From Actinomyces vulturis (GTDB lineage Bacteria > Actinomycetota > Actinomycetes > Actinomycetales > Actinomycetaceae): 64,000 nt of DNA. The DNA is taken from NCBI RefSeq assembly GCF_001687305.1, contig NZ_KV700385.1, forward strand, positions 124,001 through 188,000. The letters are read 5' to 3'. A program made the translations under genes and the position numbers. The notes below the pieces were generated by a model that saw only the letters and a list, made by a program, of their open reading frames with translations, made no database searches and was not told the origin of the DNA. Positions 26,902-35,429 of this stretch are shown piece after piece (position 1 is the stretch's first letter; each line of letters opens with the position of its first letter).

Positions 26902-28220
26902 CAGGATTCTTGGGTGCTCTTGTTGAAGCTTGGGCCCAACTACGTATCGGTAAATTACGCGTGCTACTCAGTCTTGTCGGCGTGGCTGTAGCCGTTGCTG
27001 CGATGACCTTTGTTGTGGCGCTTGGCCAGATCTCCGTGAAAGTTCTCAGTGACATTAACGAGCAGTACACGGGCCGCCCTGGCACCGTGACTGTGGAGAT
27101 TGCGCCGAAGGCAAATGGAGATTCATCCTCAGATGGGTCTGCTGACACTGATGCTTCGTCACTATCGGACGGTACTGATCCTAATGATCAGCATGCAAAA
27201 GTCGAGCGTGTTCAGCAAGCAATGAATGCATTTGTTGAGCGTTACCACGTGAATTTGTCTGACACGTTCTACAACACGAATCTGCGTTTGTCGTTCCCGG
27301 AAGGGGCGTCCACTGTTAATGCCACGGTAGTTTCTGGCCAGTACGGTATGTTGCACCGCACCGAGGTTGAGCAGGGCCGCTGGTTCCGTCCTGACGACGC
27401 CGATGACCTCTCTCCCAGTATCGTGGTCAGTCAGAGTGTGCTCACTCAACTGGGAATGAGTGAGTTGACCGGTCCGGTCACAATTGATGGCTTCTCTCCT
27501 GCTCGGGTGACTTACACAATCGTGGGTGTGCTTCCGGAGGATAAGACTTCACAGCGGATGTGCGAGGGGCCAGATGGTAATTTTATTGATTGTGGAACCG
27601 AGCCGCTGACTGCGTATGTCCTTGCCGATTCTTTTAACCACTGGTTACCTCGAGACTTTGAGATGCCCATGCCTACGCTGGAGTTGTGGGCTGGTAAAGA
27701 TGGCGCCAAGCAAATCGAATCACTGGCAAAGAAGGATTTTGATGCTACCTTCGGCTCTCAAGCTACCACGGCTCGTGACAACCTCATGGGTAGCGAGTTG
27801 GATGGTTTTGCCACCTTCTTCAAAGTGGTGATTTCTTCTGGTGTGGCCATCATGCTGCTGGGTGCGTTGGGCCTGGTCAACATTTCTATGGTGACGGTAC
27901 GCCAGAGAATTCATGAGATCGGTGTACGCCGTTCCTTTGGTGCCACGAATAAACGCATCTTTTTCTCCATCATGTTGGAGTCCGTGGTGGCAACGGTTGT
28001 CGCAGGCCTGGTGGGTATTGCGATTGCCATTATCGGGGTGAGGGTTATGGATTTGAGCGTGATCTTTGGTGAAGGTTTTGCCCCGAAGGTCACTCCTCCC
28101 TTCCCCATGATGGCAGCCTTTGTTGGCTTGGCTAGTGCCACTGTGGTGGGCGCGTTGGCAGGTATCATTCCGGCTATCGTGGCGGTGAAGATCAAACCGA
28201 TTGATGCCATCCGGTACTGA
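26898..28220 (+). CDS. MacB-like ABC transporter permease
   Basis: 440 residues: one membrane helix near residue 20 (LLSLVGVAVAVAAMTFVVALG), a large extracytoplasmic MacB_PCD domain (about 45-290), then three C-terminal helices with the FtsX-type segment VRQRIHEIGVRRSFGATNKRIF between the first two. A poly-Asp/Ser stretch (DSSSDGSADTDASS) is inserted at the start of the extracytoplasmic domain. Two such subunits dimerise with the ATPase. A 15-bp stem hairpin lies 200 bp downstream. Confidence 0.93.
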   Translation: MTGFLGALVEAWAQLRIGKLRVLLSLVGVAVAVAAMTFVVALGQISVKVLSDINEQYTGRPGTVTVEIAPKANGDSSSDGSADTDASSLSDGTDPNDQHAKVERVQQAMNAFVERYHVNLSDTFYNTNLRLSFPEGASTVNATVVSGQYGMLHRTEVEQGRWFRPDDADDLSPSIVVSQSVLTQLGMSELTGPVTIDGFSPARVTYTIVGVLPEDKTSQRMCEGPDGNFIDCGTEPLTAYVLADSFNHWLPRDFEMPMPTLELWAGKDGAKQIESLAKKDFDATFGSQATTARDNLMGSELDGFATFFKVVISSGVAIMLLGALGLVNISMVTVRQRIHEIGVRRSFGATNKRIFFSIMLESVVATVVAGLVGIAIAIIGVRVMDLSVIFGEGFAPKVTPPFPMMAAFVGLASATVVGALAGIIPAIVAVKIKPIDAIRY

Positions 28221-28283
28221 TTGCTACTGCCGAGGTTTTCTAACCATCGATTATCACGTACCTCGATGATTCATCGGAACATG

Positions 28284-28364
28284 GATCATTCACTGATTTA
28301 CCTGCACGCCGATGATTCGCTGAGTTACCGGCATGTCATTGATTCACCGGTTCACCAGCACTCA
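28284..28364. repeat. Three degenerate 27-bp tandem repeats
   Basis: Units 28284-28310, 28311-28337 and 28338-28364 share the pattern GATNATTCRC-TGR-TTACC-GCA; a partial unit may precede at about 28264. Divergence between copies suggests an old duplication. Confidence 0.5.
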
Positions 28365-28422
28365 AAGTTTGGATGGATCTCTCCCTATTGTTGATGACGA
28401 TATGGATGACACATCACCCTTG

Positions 28423-28456
28423 ATGGTGGGCACTCGCTAACGCGAGTGCCCACCAT
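28423..28456 (+). terminator. Terminator hairpin of the MacB-like operon
   Basis: Perfect 15-bp arms 28423-28437 and 28442-28456 with loop TAAC, followed by GTTTGTTC. Confidence 0.8.
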
Positions 28457-28601
28457 GTTTGTTCATGACATACACCCCCATCACTAAAAGTGAAAATAGC
28501 AAGCAATGTGAAGACGAAAGGCCCCCACCCGCCCACTCACTCACTCACAATGACACGCACTTATCCATCTCCTCAGCACTGAGAGCCACAAAACAACAAA
28601 A

Positions 28602-28621
28602 ATAGTTGCGCACGCAACTAT
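28602..28621. promoter_or_regulatory. 20-bp palindromic MarR-type operator
   Basis: ATAGTTGCG-CA-CGCAACTAT: perfect 9-bp arms, 2-bp spacer. It ends 20 bp before the preferred marR start, so binding would block the marR promoter or ribosome access. The size and symmetry match MarR-family sites; autoregulation is inferred. Confidence 0.75.
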
Positions 28622-28641
28622 CTAAGTTTTATTGTTCCTTC

Positions 28642-29139
28642 ATGACAGCAACCACCCCGCACGAGATTCAACGTTCCACCATCTCCCCCATTCAATGGGA
28701 GACCTGGAAAAACTTCATTTACACCTCGTCCCACATCCTGGCTGCTGCCGATTCTGACCTCCAGCACAGCAAGGATCCAGCAATAACAATGAGTTTGTCG
28801 GATTTTGATGTACTGGCCACACTCAAGTCAGCACCCGATCACGCCTTACCTATGGCCGAACTGCGAGCCACCGTCCTTGTCACCACCTCAGGTTTTTCCC
28901 GTTCTATCCGCCGCCTGATCGAACGGAAGTGGATTGTCAAAATTCAGTCCGAAACAGATCGGCGATGTTATTCACTACAGTTAACTTCAGCCGGACTGAA
29001 CGCACTCGCCTGCGTTCGAGATCGCCACCACGCCCTGGTCAGCCAATCATTTATGGACGTTTTTTCCGACGAGGAAATGGCAACTCTTTCCACGCTACTG
29101 AAGAAACTCAGCACGCACCTCCACGAACTCGACTCCTAA
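28642..29139 (+). CDS. MarR-family transcriptional regulator
   Basis: 165 residues from ATG 28642; an in-frame TTG at 28606 is rejected because it lies inside the palindromic operator. The winged helix is recognisable: MSLSDFDVLATL (helix 2), LPMAELRATVLVTTSGFSRSIRRLIERKWI (recognition helix region) and the wing QSETDRRCYSLQLTSAG with the conserved Asp-Arg. It is followed after a long repeat-bearing leader by a flavin monooxygenase and FMN reductase pair, a frequent neighbourhood for such regulators and consistent with response to oxidants or small aromatic compounds (inference). The 3' end of the gene resembles the 37-bp repeats that follow it. Confidence 0.88.
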   Translation: MTATTPHEIQRSTISPIQWETWKNFIYTSSHILAAADSDLQHSKDPAITMSLSDFDVLATLKSAPDHALPMAELRATVLVTTSGFSRSIRRLIERKWIVKIQSETDRRCYSLQLTSAGLNALACVRDRHHALVSQSFMDVFSDEEMATLSTLLKKLSTHLHELDS

Positions 29140-29284
29140 GGTTGCCAGAAAGCTCCTTCACGAACCCGAGCCCTAAGGTTGCCAGAAAATTCCTTCACGA
29201 ATCCGAACCCTAAGGTTGCCAGAAAGCTCCTTCACGAACCCAAGCCCTAAGGTTGCCGGAAGACTCCTTCACGAACCCAAGTTC
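29137..29284. repeat. Four 37-bp tandem repeats directly after marR
   Basis: Units start at 29137, 29174, 29211 and 29248. Each begins TAAGGTTGCC and continues with CTCCTTCACGAAYCC-type sequence. Unit 1 begins with the marR stop codon itself, and the last 15 bases of the marR coding region (CACGAACTCGACTCC) match the unit end at 12 of 15 positions, so the array seems to have grown from the gene's 3' end. Confidence 0.8.
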
Positions 29285-29535
29285 CGAGAACGCCACAAGA
29301 ACCCTTCGAGAACTCAACTCCTAAAACACCCCAAACCCCCTCCGCCTCAAGAGCCAGTTCCTCAAGGCAGGGAAGCACAGCCCTCCCAACAACACACCCC
29401 ATCACAGCCCCTCCATCACAGCAATACTCCCCATCACAGAAGCCCGACCTCAGTAAAGCCCCATACAACGCACAGGGCACCACACACCCTATTCACCCCT
29501 AAGCCACTCCACACCCACATTGATAGGAAAAAACT
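29285..29535 (+). promoter_or_regulatory. C-rich, G-poor leader before the monooxygenase gene
   Basis: About 250 bases very poor in G and rich in C and A on the plus strand, with three copies of a CCATCACAG element near 29398-29445. Such composition is what Rho prefers in RNA, so a Rho-dependent attenuator is possible; a promoter may also lie here. There is no ORF of its own. It ends with TAGGAAAAAACT before the ATG at 29536. Confidence 0.4.
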
Positions 29536-30705
29536 ATGCAAATCGGCATTTTTTCAGTCTCTGACATCACCGAAGATCCCACCACCAGCCAAACCCCCAC
29601 CGAGAACGAACGCATCTCAGCAGTCCTGTCCTACGCCGCAACCGCTGAAGAAGTGGGGTTAGACGTCTTTGGAATCGGCGAGCACCATAACCCGCCTTTC
29701 TTCTCCTCCTCCCCCACCACCTTGCTCGGTTATCTAGCCGCACGCACGTCTACTCTCCAGCTCACCACGGCAACCACGCTCATCACTACAAACGATCCAG
29801 TGAAAATTGCTGAGGACTATTCCATGCTTCAGCACCTCAGCGACGGCCGCATGGACCTCACCCTGGGACGCGGCAACACTGGGCCGGTCTACCCCTGGTT
29901 CGGGAAAGACATCACCAAAGGCATCGACTTATCCATTGAGAACTACCACCTACTGCACCGCCTCTGGAGAGAAGACGTGGTGGATTGGGAAGGACAATTC
30001 CGCACTCCCCTGCAGTCTTTCACCTCAACTCCCCGCCCGCTTCACGATGTGGCACCTTTCGTCTGGCACGGCGCAATCCGCTCTGTTCAGACCACCGAGC
30101 AGGCAGCGTTCTACGGTGATGGATTCTTCGCTAACAACCTGTTCTGGCCTCAACGTCACACCCACTCAATGATTTCCATGTACCGCCAGCGGTGGAACCA
30201 CTACCAGGCGGACAGCCAGCACACCGGATTCGTGGGCATTGGCGGGCATGCCTTCATGAATAAGGACGCAGACAAAGCCATCGAGCAGTTCCGTCCCTAT
30301 TTCAATAACGCCCCGGTCTATGGCCACGGCCCCTCACTTGAGGACTTCATGAACTCCACACCCCTCGTGGTGGGAACCGCAGACCAGGTAGTGAACGCCT
30401 ACACGCGGATGATTCAGGCCTATGGATTCCCCCAGCGCCTAATGTTCCTGATTGACCATGCAGGCCTGTCCCAGTCCATGGTGATAGACCAGATCGGTAT
30501 CCTTGGTGAGCAGGTAGCACCTCGACTACGCGAGTTCTGGCATGAGAATAAGCCAGAAAACGTTGCTCTTCCTCCCACTCACGAACGCCTCGTTAAGCAG
30601 CGCGATCGTGCCTTAATGCAGCAGAACGCAGGCCAATGGGCAGACTCTTACCGCTTCGAAACGGGCGATAACTGGACTGGTCTCCGGGCGGAGGATGCAC
30701 GATGA
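29536..30705 (+). CDS. LLM-class flavin-dependent monooxygenase (CE1758-like)
   Basis: 389 residues, bacterial-luciferase-like TIM barrel using reduced FMN and O2. The N-terminus MQIGIFSVSDITEDP and the segment GLDVFGIGEHHNPPFFSSSP are characteristic of the actinobacterial CE1758-type subgroup, and LTLGRGNTGPVYPWFGKD follows. AGGA lies 9-12 bases before the ATG. The next gene, overlapping by 4 bp, encodes the FMN reductase that would supply the flavin, making a two-component oxygenase. The substrate is unknown; control by the MarR protein upstream is inferred from position. Confidence 0.92.
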   Translation: MQIGIFSVSDITEDPTTSQTPTENERISAVLSYAATAEEVGLDVFGIGEHHNPPFFSSSPTTLLGYLAARTSTLQLTTATTLITTNDPVKIAEDYSMLQHLSDGRMDLTLGRGNTGPVYPWFGKDITKGIDLSIENYHLLHRLWREDVVDWEGQFRTPLQSFTSTPRPLHDVAPFVWHGAIRSVQTTEQAAFYGDGFFANNLFWPQRHTHSMISMYRQRWNHYQADSQHTGFVGIGGHAFMNKDADKAIEQFRPYFNNAPVYGHGPSLEDFMNSTPLVVGTADQVVNAYTRMIQAYGFPQRLMFLIDHAGLSQSMVIDQIGILGEQVAPRLREFWHENKPENVALPPTHERLVKQRDRALMQQNAGQWADSYRFETGDNWTGLRAEDAR

Positions 30706-31643
30706 GCCTGACTACTCAGCACCCAGATACTGACCCCACTGTGAAGATAGCAGTCATCAATGCGGGGATGTCCACGCCGTCGAGCACACAACTGCTGGCT
30801 CAGCGCGTGACCCGAGCCCTGCAGGAACGTGCCCATGAATTCAGTATCTCACTGCATATCGAGGACATTAGTCTTCGCCCCCTGGCGATGGATATAACTG
30901 CGGTTCATCTCAACCACATTCCGTTAGCGTCCGTAGATCATGCTCTGGAAGTGCTTGAAGGGGCAGACGCCGTGGTGGCACTTTCTCCGGTTTACGCTGG
31001 TTCGTATTCGGGCGTGTTCAAGATGTTTGCTGACCTCATTGGCAACGAGCGTCTCATGGGCACCCCCGTGCTCATCGGTGCTACCGGTGGTAGCGCGCGG
31101 CATTCACTCATGCTTGATTACGCCATGCGTCCACTCATGACTGCGCTACGCGCGAGCGTAGTGCCTACGGGAATTTTTGCTGCTACCGCCGACTTTGGTG
31201 ACTCTTACGGCACGGAACTGACGGAGCGAATTTCCCGGGCAACCTACCAATTGCTGACAGCCACTATGACGCGAGTCGACGCAGTTCCTGGGCTTGCTCC
31301 TGCTAGCGCACAAGTTACTACGGTTTCTGCGAATGATCCTACAGCTGTTACCCGCACTCCAATGCTCTGCGCTCATAGCCAGGCAGCGCCTACTCACGGG
31401 CCAGCAGCCAATACCCCTAATTCAACAGTTATTGTTCACCTCCCCGATGCCTCTTCCCCTGCGCCGGCGCTCACTGAGGGAAGTAGTCAGTCTTCTAGCG
31501 CCGATGAGGTTCTCCGACAGACTGGTTCCCTCACCTCAGGAAACCGTGGGCAGATACCGATTCTTAAAGCCAATGGCGCATCAGGACGCTTTGCCCCGGA
31601 CCTGGACGATTACGTGCCGATGGACCAACTCCTGCCCCAATGA
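30702..31643 (+). CDS. NAD(P)H-dependent FMN reductase (CE1759-like)
   Basis: 313 residues. The N-terminal 190 residues form a flavodoxin-like fold: AVINAGMSTPSSTQLLA (phosphate loop of FMN), ALSPVYAGSYSGVFKMFADLI and IGATGGSARHSLMLDYAMRPLM. The last 120 residues are Ser/Thr/Pro-rich and low complexity before a conserved-looking end FAPDLDDYVPMDQLL, longer than most relatives. The start overlaps the monooxygenase stop (ATGA). It supplies reduced FMN to that enzyme. Confidence 0.9.
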   Translation: MSLTTQHPDTDPTVKIAVINAGMSTPSSTQLLAQRVTRALQERAHEFSISLHIEDISLRPLAMDITAVHLNHIPLASVDHALEVLEGADAVVALSPVYAGSYSGVFKMFADLIGNERLMGTPVLIGATGGSARHSLMLDYAMRPLMTALRASVVPTGIFAATADFGDSYGTELTERISRATYQLLTATMTRVDAVPGLAPASAQVTTVSANDPTAVTRTPMLCAHSQAAPTHGPAANTPNSTVIVHLPDASSPAPALTEGSSQSSSADEVLRQTGSLTSGNRGQIPILKANGASGRFAPDLDDYVPMDQLLPQ

Positions 31644-31694
31644 GACAACTCTTGCCCATGAAGTCCTAAGCAGCACCTTTCACATCGAACACAG

Positions 31695-31737
31695 CGGAGT
31701 GCTCGCAGACTCAGTTCACGAGACTGCGAGCACTCCG
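31695..31737 (+). terminator. 14-bp stem-loop after the FMN reductase gene
   Basis: Perfect arms 31695-31708 and 31724-31737 (CGGAGTGCTCGCAG type), 15-nt loop, 51 bp past the stop. No U-run. Confidence 0.65.
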
Positions 31738-31815
31738 TATCGCACGATCGGTTTCTGACTAATTGTGTTCAGTGCTTGTTCTCAGCACCTTTCTTAGCCA
31801 CTTTTCACGCGCCAC

Positions 31816-32031
31816 CTAATCCTCAGACGCATGGGTCACGCTATCGAGAACGGAAGCAATGACGGCAGGAGGCTCTGTGCGGTCAAGAAGGTGCACGTCG
31901 TCGGCCACCTCATCACCAGAATCAGCCTGAGGGCCGGCGGACTGGGCTACCCACTGGCCACCACCGACGTTTTCCACTCCGCGCATCACACCGAAGGTGT
32001 GGTTAGAGAAGTTCGAGCCCTTGGGGAAGCG
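31816..32031 (-). pseudogene. 3' fragment of an unidentified gene
   Basis: Minus-strand frame of 71 codons that opens immediately after an in-frame TAG (32032-32034) and ends at TAG 31816-31818. The peptide begins RFPKGSNFSNHTFGVMRG and has coding-like composition, but there is no proper start with a ribosome site. It overlaps the 3' end of the 32003-33058 gene in another frame. Best read as the remaining C-terminal end of a gene whose front was lost, possibly when the neighbouring gene or defence island arrived. The family is not recognised. Confidence 0.45.
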
Positions 32032-33058
32032 CTAGGACATGCTTAAGTTTTTCAGAATCTGCACCATATTCCTCAAGTTTTACCAGTAATGCGTCCACGA
32101 ATTCCCTCCGGGCGCTGCCCACATACAGCACCCGCTCAGTGGACTGTTCTCCCAGTTGATAGCAGTTCACCCAGGCGGCAGCCACCTTCAGCAAAGCCTC
32201 TTGGGAAGGCAACCACTGACCGGACTCATTGAGATCGCGAAGTGCCTGCACAAATACGCTAGAGGAGTCAGTTACCTGGTAAGGACTGAGGTGCGTGTGA
32301 AACACGAAATCTTTGTGTGCCTCGTCAAAACTGGCCGAGCCACCAAGCGCCTCATTCCACAAGGGCACCAAATATTGAGCACTGGAGCCTTCCGCCCCGT
32401 AGTACATCTCCTTGTAGTAGCCCTCGGTTTCTTCCCAGGGCACGTACTTGTACTCGTCGGCTTCAATATCTCCCAAGAGCCGACGGCCGTTGCGGTACTG
32501 GTCAAAGCAGGCTTGGGCGAATTGTTCGGAAGTCCACCCTGGTGCGGAAGGAATGAAGCGCTGGTCGTAAGCAGGACTGGTGAGGATAACGAAGAGTTTG
32601 GCTTTCTCCGGGCTGCCATAAAATGGCTGGGGCAAGACAGGCAAAAGAGGCCAGAAGATCGCTGTCACATCATTACCAGCCGCCGGGTCAATCTGAGTGT
32701 AGAGATAATAGGCAAGGTCAGCCATGAGGCCACCGTAGGTGCCGTGGTCAGATTTTTTCACCAGTTTCTTGAGGAACTTCCGGTCTTTACGGTGGACCAC
32801 CATACTGAGGTAGGTCTCCACAGTTTCCGGGTCTCCGGCGAGGAGTTTTTCGTGTTCACCGAATGCTTCCCCGGTTTCATCCATGGGCCAGGTTAGGGTC
32901 ATGGGCCTACCCACGGGGCGTTGCCATCGCGCCCAGAATCGCTGATATTTTTTCCAGGCTTTCATCAGCCCGTCAAAGGACGGGTCAACGAAGTGGGAGT
33001 GAGTGAACTTATTCTTCCCCATGACAGTAGGATATCGAAGGATGTGTTGGCCCTCCAT
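32003..33058 (-). CDS. Hypothetical protein, island edge
   Basis: 351 residues, not recognised. Soluble, rich in aromatic residues (many Trp, Tyr, Phe), no signal peptide. A hydrophobic strand KAKLFVILTSPAYDQRFIPS near residue 160 and the aromatic-rich stretch YKYVPWEETEGYYKEMYYG are the most distinctive parts. Its start lacks a clear ribosome site; Met13 (MGKNKFTHSH) is an alternative. It is divergent from mcrB. The last codons overlap the broken frame at 31816-32031, so its C-terminus may have been changed by a rearrangement. Function unknown. Confidence 0.6.
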   Translation of the reverse strand: MEGQHILRYPTVMGKNKFTHSHFVDPSFDGLMKAWKKYQRFWARWQRPVGRPMTLTWPMDETGEAFGEHEKLLAGDPETVETYLSMVVHRKDRKFLKKLVKKSDHGTYGGLMADLAYYLYTQIDPAAGNDVTAIFWPLLPVLPQPFYGSPEKAKLFVILTSPAYDQRFIPSAPGWTSEQFAQACFDQYRNGRRLLGDIEADEYKYVPWEETEGYYKEMYYGAEGSSAQYLVPLWNEALGGSASFDEAHKDFVFHTHLSPYQVTDSSSVFVQALRDLNESGQWLPSQEALLKVAAAWVNCYQLGEQSTERVLYVGSARREFVDALLVKLEEYGADSEKLKHVLALPQGLELL

Positions 33059-33278
33059 CTGATTCAGTGTTCGTTGACTACGGCGCCTAACGTGGTGCTC
33101 ATCCTTCCATCACAGTGATATCTCCACACGCGCAACAGCACCATCACACACTGGTATTCGGGAAGCACATTTCCCTTCTCACCACCGTATTCTTAGATCA
33201 GCAGTATTCGGCGCTGACGTATGCGTTCCTTTCACAAATGAATGGTTCATACGGTGTGATTCAAGGAAGAAACTGACA

Positions 33279-35429
33279 ATGTCACAGCAGTACGCATGGA
33301 TCCCCTTCTACGAGGAACTGGCTGACAAACTCCTCCCCTACAAGGATGACCGCCAAGCGCTCATGAAGAAGATCCAGGAGATCTTCGCTGCGACCGGCCT
33401 CAAGTTGCCTAAACTTGATAGCCATCCGCTTCCGATTGATATCGATCCTTTCAGTGTGTACGCGCTGTTCAACAAACACACAACACTCGAAAACCGAATT
33501 AAGCTTGTAACTGCTTTCAAGGATTCATTCAGTATCGATGCCCCTGTCCCGCAGGAGTTCAATGGAATTCCGCTGGTCAATAACATGGCAGCCACTTTCT
33601 ACGCCTTTGATGGTGATCCGCGGCGAAAACCTGACGATATCGACAATCTTTGGGCTCTGTTCGAGATAGCCCTATTCCATGCAGATCGGCCTACCGACAA
33701 GACACGCGAAGATTTCATTCGTATCTTCAACAACACCTATCGTCAATTTGGACTGCGGTGGATGCTGTCATTCGGTCTGTACTGGATTCGTCCACATACG
33801 TACATGAATTTGGATTCAAATACACGTGAATTTCTTAGCGATCCTTCACATACTTCGCCCGACATTGTCGCCACTTTAAAACGCTTGAGCCGCATGCCCG
33901 ATGCTGAACGCTACCTTTCGATTTGTGAATCGCTTAAAGAAACCGCGCTGAGTAAGGCCTACTCGTACAGCAGTTTTCCCGAATTATCTGAATCTACGTG
34001 GAACGTGCCAAAACCAGCCCCGGTACAAACATCTACTGACAGCACAAACGTCCTTGGCGATCCGGATATTGCGTCTGTTCGCTATTGGTTACTCGCACCT
34101 GGAAAAAATGCCTCAGAGTGGAGCAAATTTCAGCAGACGAATACAGCTGCAATCTCATGGGCAGACTTGGGAAATCTCGACGACTATCCATCAAAAGATG
34201 ACATCCAAGATGCCCTTATTCACTCTCGTGGTGGCGAAACCTCTCACAACAATGCGGCACTAGCTTGCTGGCAATTTGCCCATGAAATGAAACCAGGTGA
34301 CATCATCTGGGCGAAACGAGGACGACAAGAAATTATCGGCCGTGGTGTTGTATCCGGAGCCTATGAATTCGATGAATCGAAGGGCGATTATCCGCATTTC
34401 CGTTCAGTCGACTGGACCGATAACACCATATTCCGTACTGATGATCTCCTGAGTATGAAGACGTTGACTGATCTGACGACGAATACCGAACTCGTCAGTC
34501 GCATCGAGGGTTTTTACAATGCTGAGAAACTCGATGAAGTCGATGATGAACCTGTCATCGACTATCCCGAGTATTCGCCTGAAGACTTCCTCAGTGAAGT
34601 GTTCATGAGTCCAGACAAGTACGAATCCCTCACGAACATCCTGCAGGTCAAGAAAAACATCATTCTTCAAGGAGCACCTGGCGTTGGTAAAACCTTCGCA
34701 GCAAAACGTCTCGCGTACTCGTTAATGGGCGAGAAAGATGTCAGCCGCGTGATGATGGTGCAGTTCCATCAGAGTTATTCGTATGAGGATTTCATTGAGG
34801 GTTATCGTCCTTCTGCGAACGGTTTTGAGCTGACGAAGGGCGCTTTCTACTCATTCTGCAAGAAGGCTGCTGACGATTCTGAGAACGACTATTTCTTCAT
34901 CATTGATGAGATTAACCGTGGCAATTTGTCGAAGATTTTCGGCGAGTTGTTCATGTTAATTGAGAACGATAAGCGCGGCTCTAAGAACACTTTGCAACTG
35001 TTGTATTCACATGAGTTGTTCTATGTTCCGTCCAATGTCTACCTCATCGGCATGATGAACACGGCGGACCGGTCCTTGGCCATGTTGGATTATGCGTTGC
35101 GGCGTCGTTTCGCCTTCTTTGATCTCACGCCTGGCTTCCAGACGGAGAAGTTCATTGAGTACCGCGACAGTCTTGGGGAGCCAAAGTTCAATGCTTTGCT
35201 CCGTCAGGTGGAGTTACTCAATGAGGTGATTGCTCAGGATGATTCTCTGGGTGATGGCTTTTGCATTGGGCACAGTTACTTCTGCAATTTACGTCCCGGT
35301 TCTACCGATGACGCCGCGCTGGTGCCTATCGTCGAATACGAACTGATTCCGTTACTCAAGGAATATTGGTTTGATGATCCTTCCCGCATTGCTGACTGGT
35401 CCGATCGCTTGAGGGGCGCAATCAGGTGA
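33279..35429 (+). CDS. mcrB: McrB-like restriction GTPase with N-terminal EVE-like domain
   Basis: 716 residues, motor subunit of a modification-dependent (type IV) restriction system. Residues 1-240 are an unrecognised helical domain. About 265-400 is an EVE-like reader domain (RYWLLAPGKNASEW, then GDIIWAKRG and IIGRGVVSG), likely to bind a modified base. From 440 follows the AAA+ GTPase: Walker A QGAPGVGKT at 464-472, Walker B FFIIDEINRGN at 539-549 and the McrB guanine-specificity motif MNTADRS near 593. AGGAAG precedes the ATG, and the stop overlaps mcrC by 4 bp. Family knowledge: McrB hexamers translocate DNA and recruit the McrC nuclease. Confidence 0.92.
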   Translation: MSQQYAWIPFYEELADKLLPYKDDRQALMKKIQEIFAATGLKLPKLDSHPLPIDIDPFSVYALFNKHTTLENRIKLVTAFKDSFSIDAPVPQEFNGIPLVNNMAATFYAFDGDPRRKPDDIDNLWALFEIALFHADRPTDKTREDFIRIFNNTYRQFGLRWMLSFGLYWIRPHTYMNLDSNTREFLSDPSHTSPDIVATLKRLSRMPDAERYLSICESLKETALSKAYSYSSFPELSESTWNVPKPAPVQTSTDSTNVLGDPDIASVRYWLLAPGKNASEWSKFQQTNTAAISWADLGNLDDYPSKDDIQDALIHSRGGETSHNNAALACWQFAHEMKPGDIIWAKRGRQEIIGRGVVSGAYEFDESKGDYPHFRSVDWTDNTIFRTDDLLSMKTLTDLTTNTELVSRIEGFYNAEKLDEVDDEPVIDYPEYSPEDFLSEVFMSPDKYESLTNILQVKKNIILQGAPGVGKTFAAKRLAYSLMGEKDVSRVMMVQFHQSYSYEDFIEGYRPSANGFELTKGAFYSFCKKAADDSENDYFFIIDEINRGNLSKIFGELFMLIENDKRGSKNTLQLLYSHELFYVPSNVYLIGMMNTADRSLAMLDYALRRRFAFFDLTPGFQTEKFIEYRDSLGEPKFNALLRQVELLNEVIAQDDSLGDGFCIGHSYFCNLRPGSTDDAALVPIVEYELIPLLKEYWFDDPSRIADWSDRLRGAIR

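Larger units (their letters stand above)
28221..28641. other. 421-bp intergenic region with repeats, terminator and marR operator
   Basis: From left to right: degenerate 27-bp tandem repeats (28284-28364), the export operon hairpin (28423-28456), a G-poor stretch, and the palindromic operator 28602-28621 directly before marR. No ORF is supported. Confidence 0.7.

Noticed and set aside
29137-29284. CRISPR array
   Set aside because: The 37-bp units are directly adjacent with no unique spacers and no cas genes are present.
29216-29662. 148-codon plus-strand frame through the repeats
   Set aside because: Composed of repeat translation and Pro-rich leader, and it runs into the monooxygenase gene in another frame.
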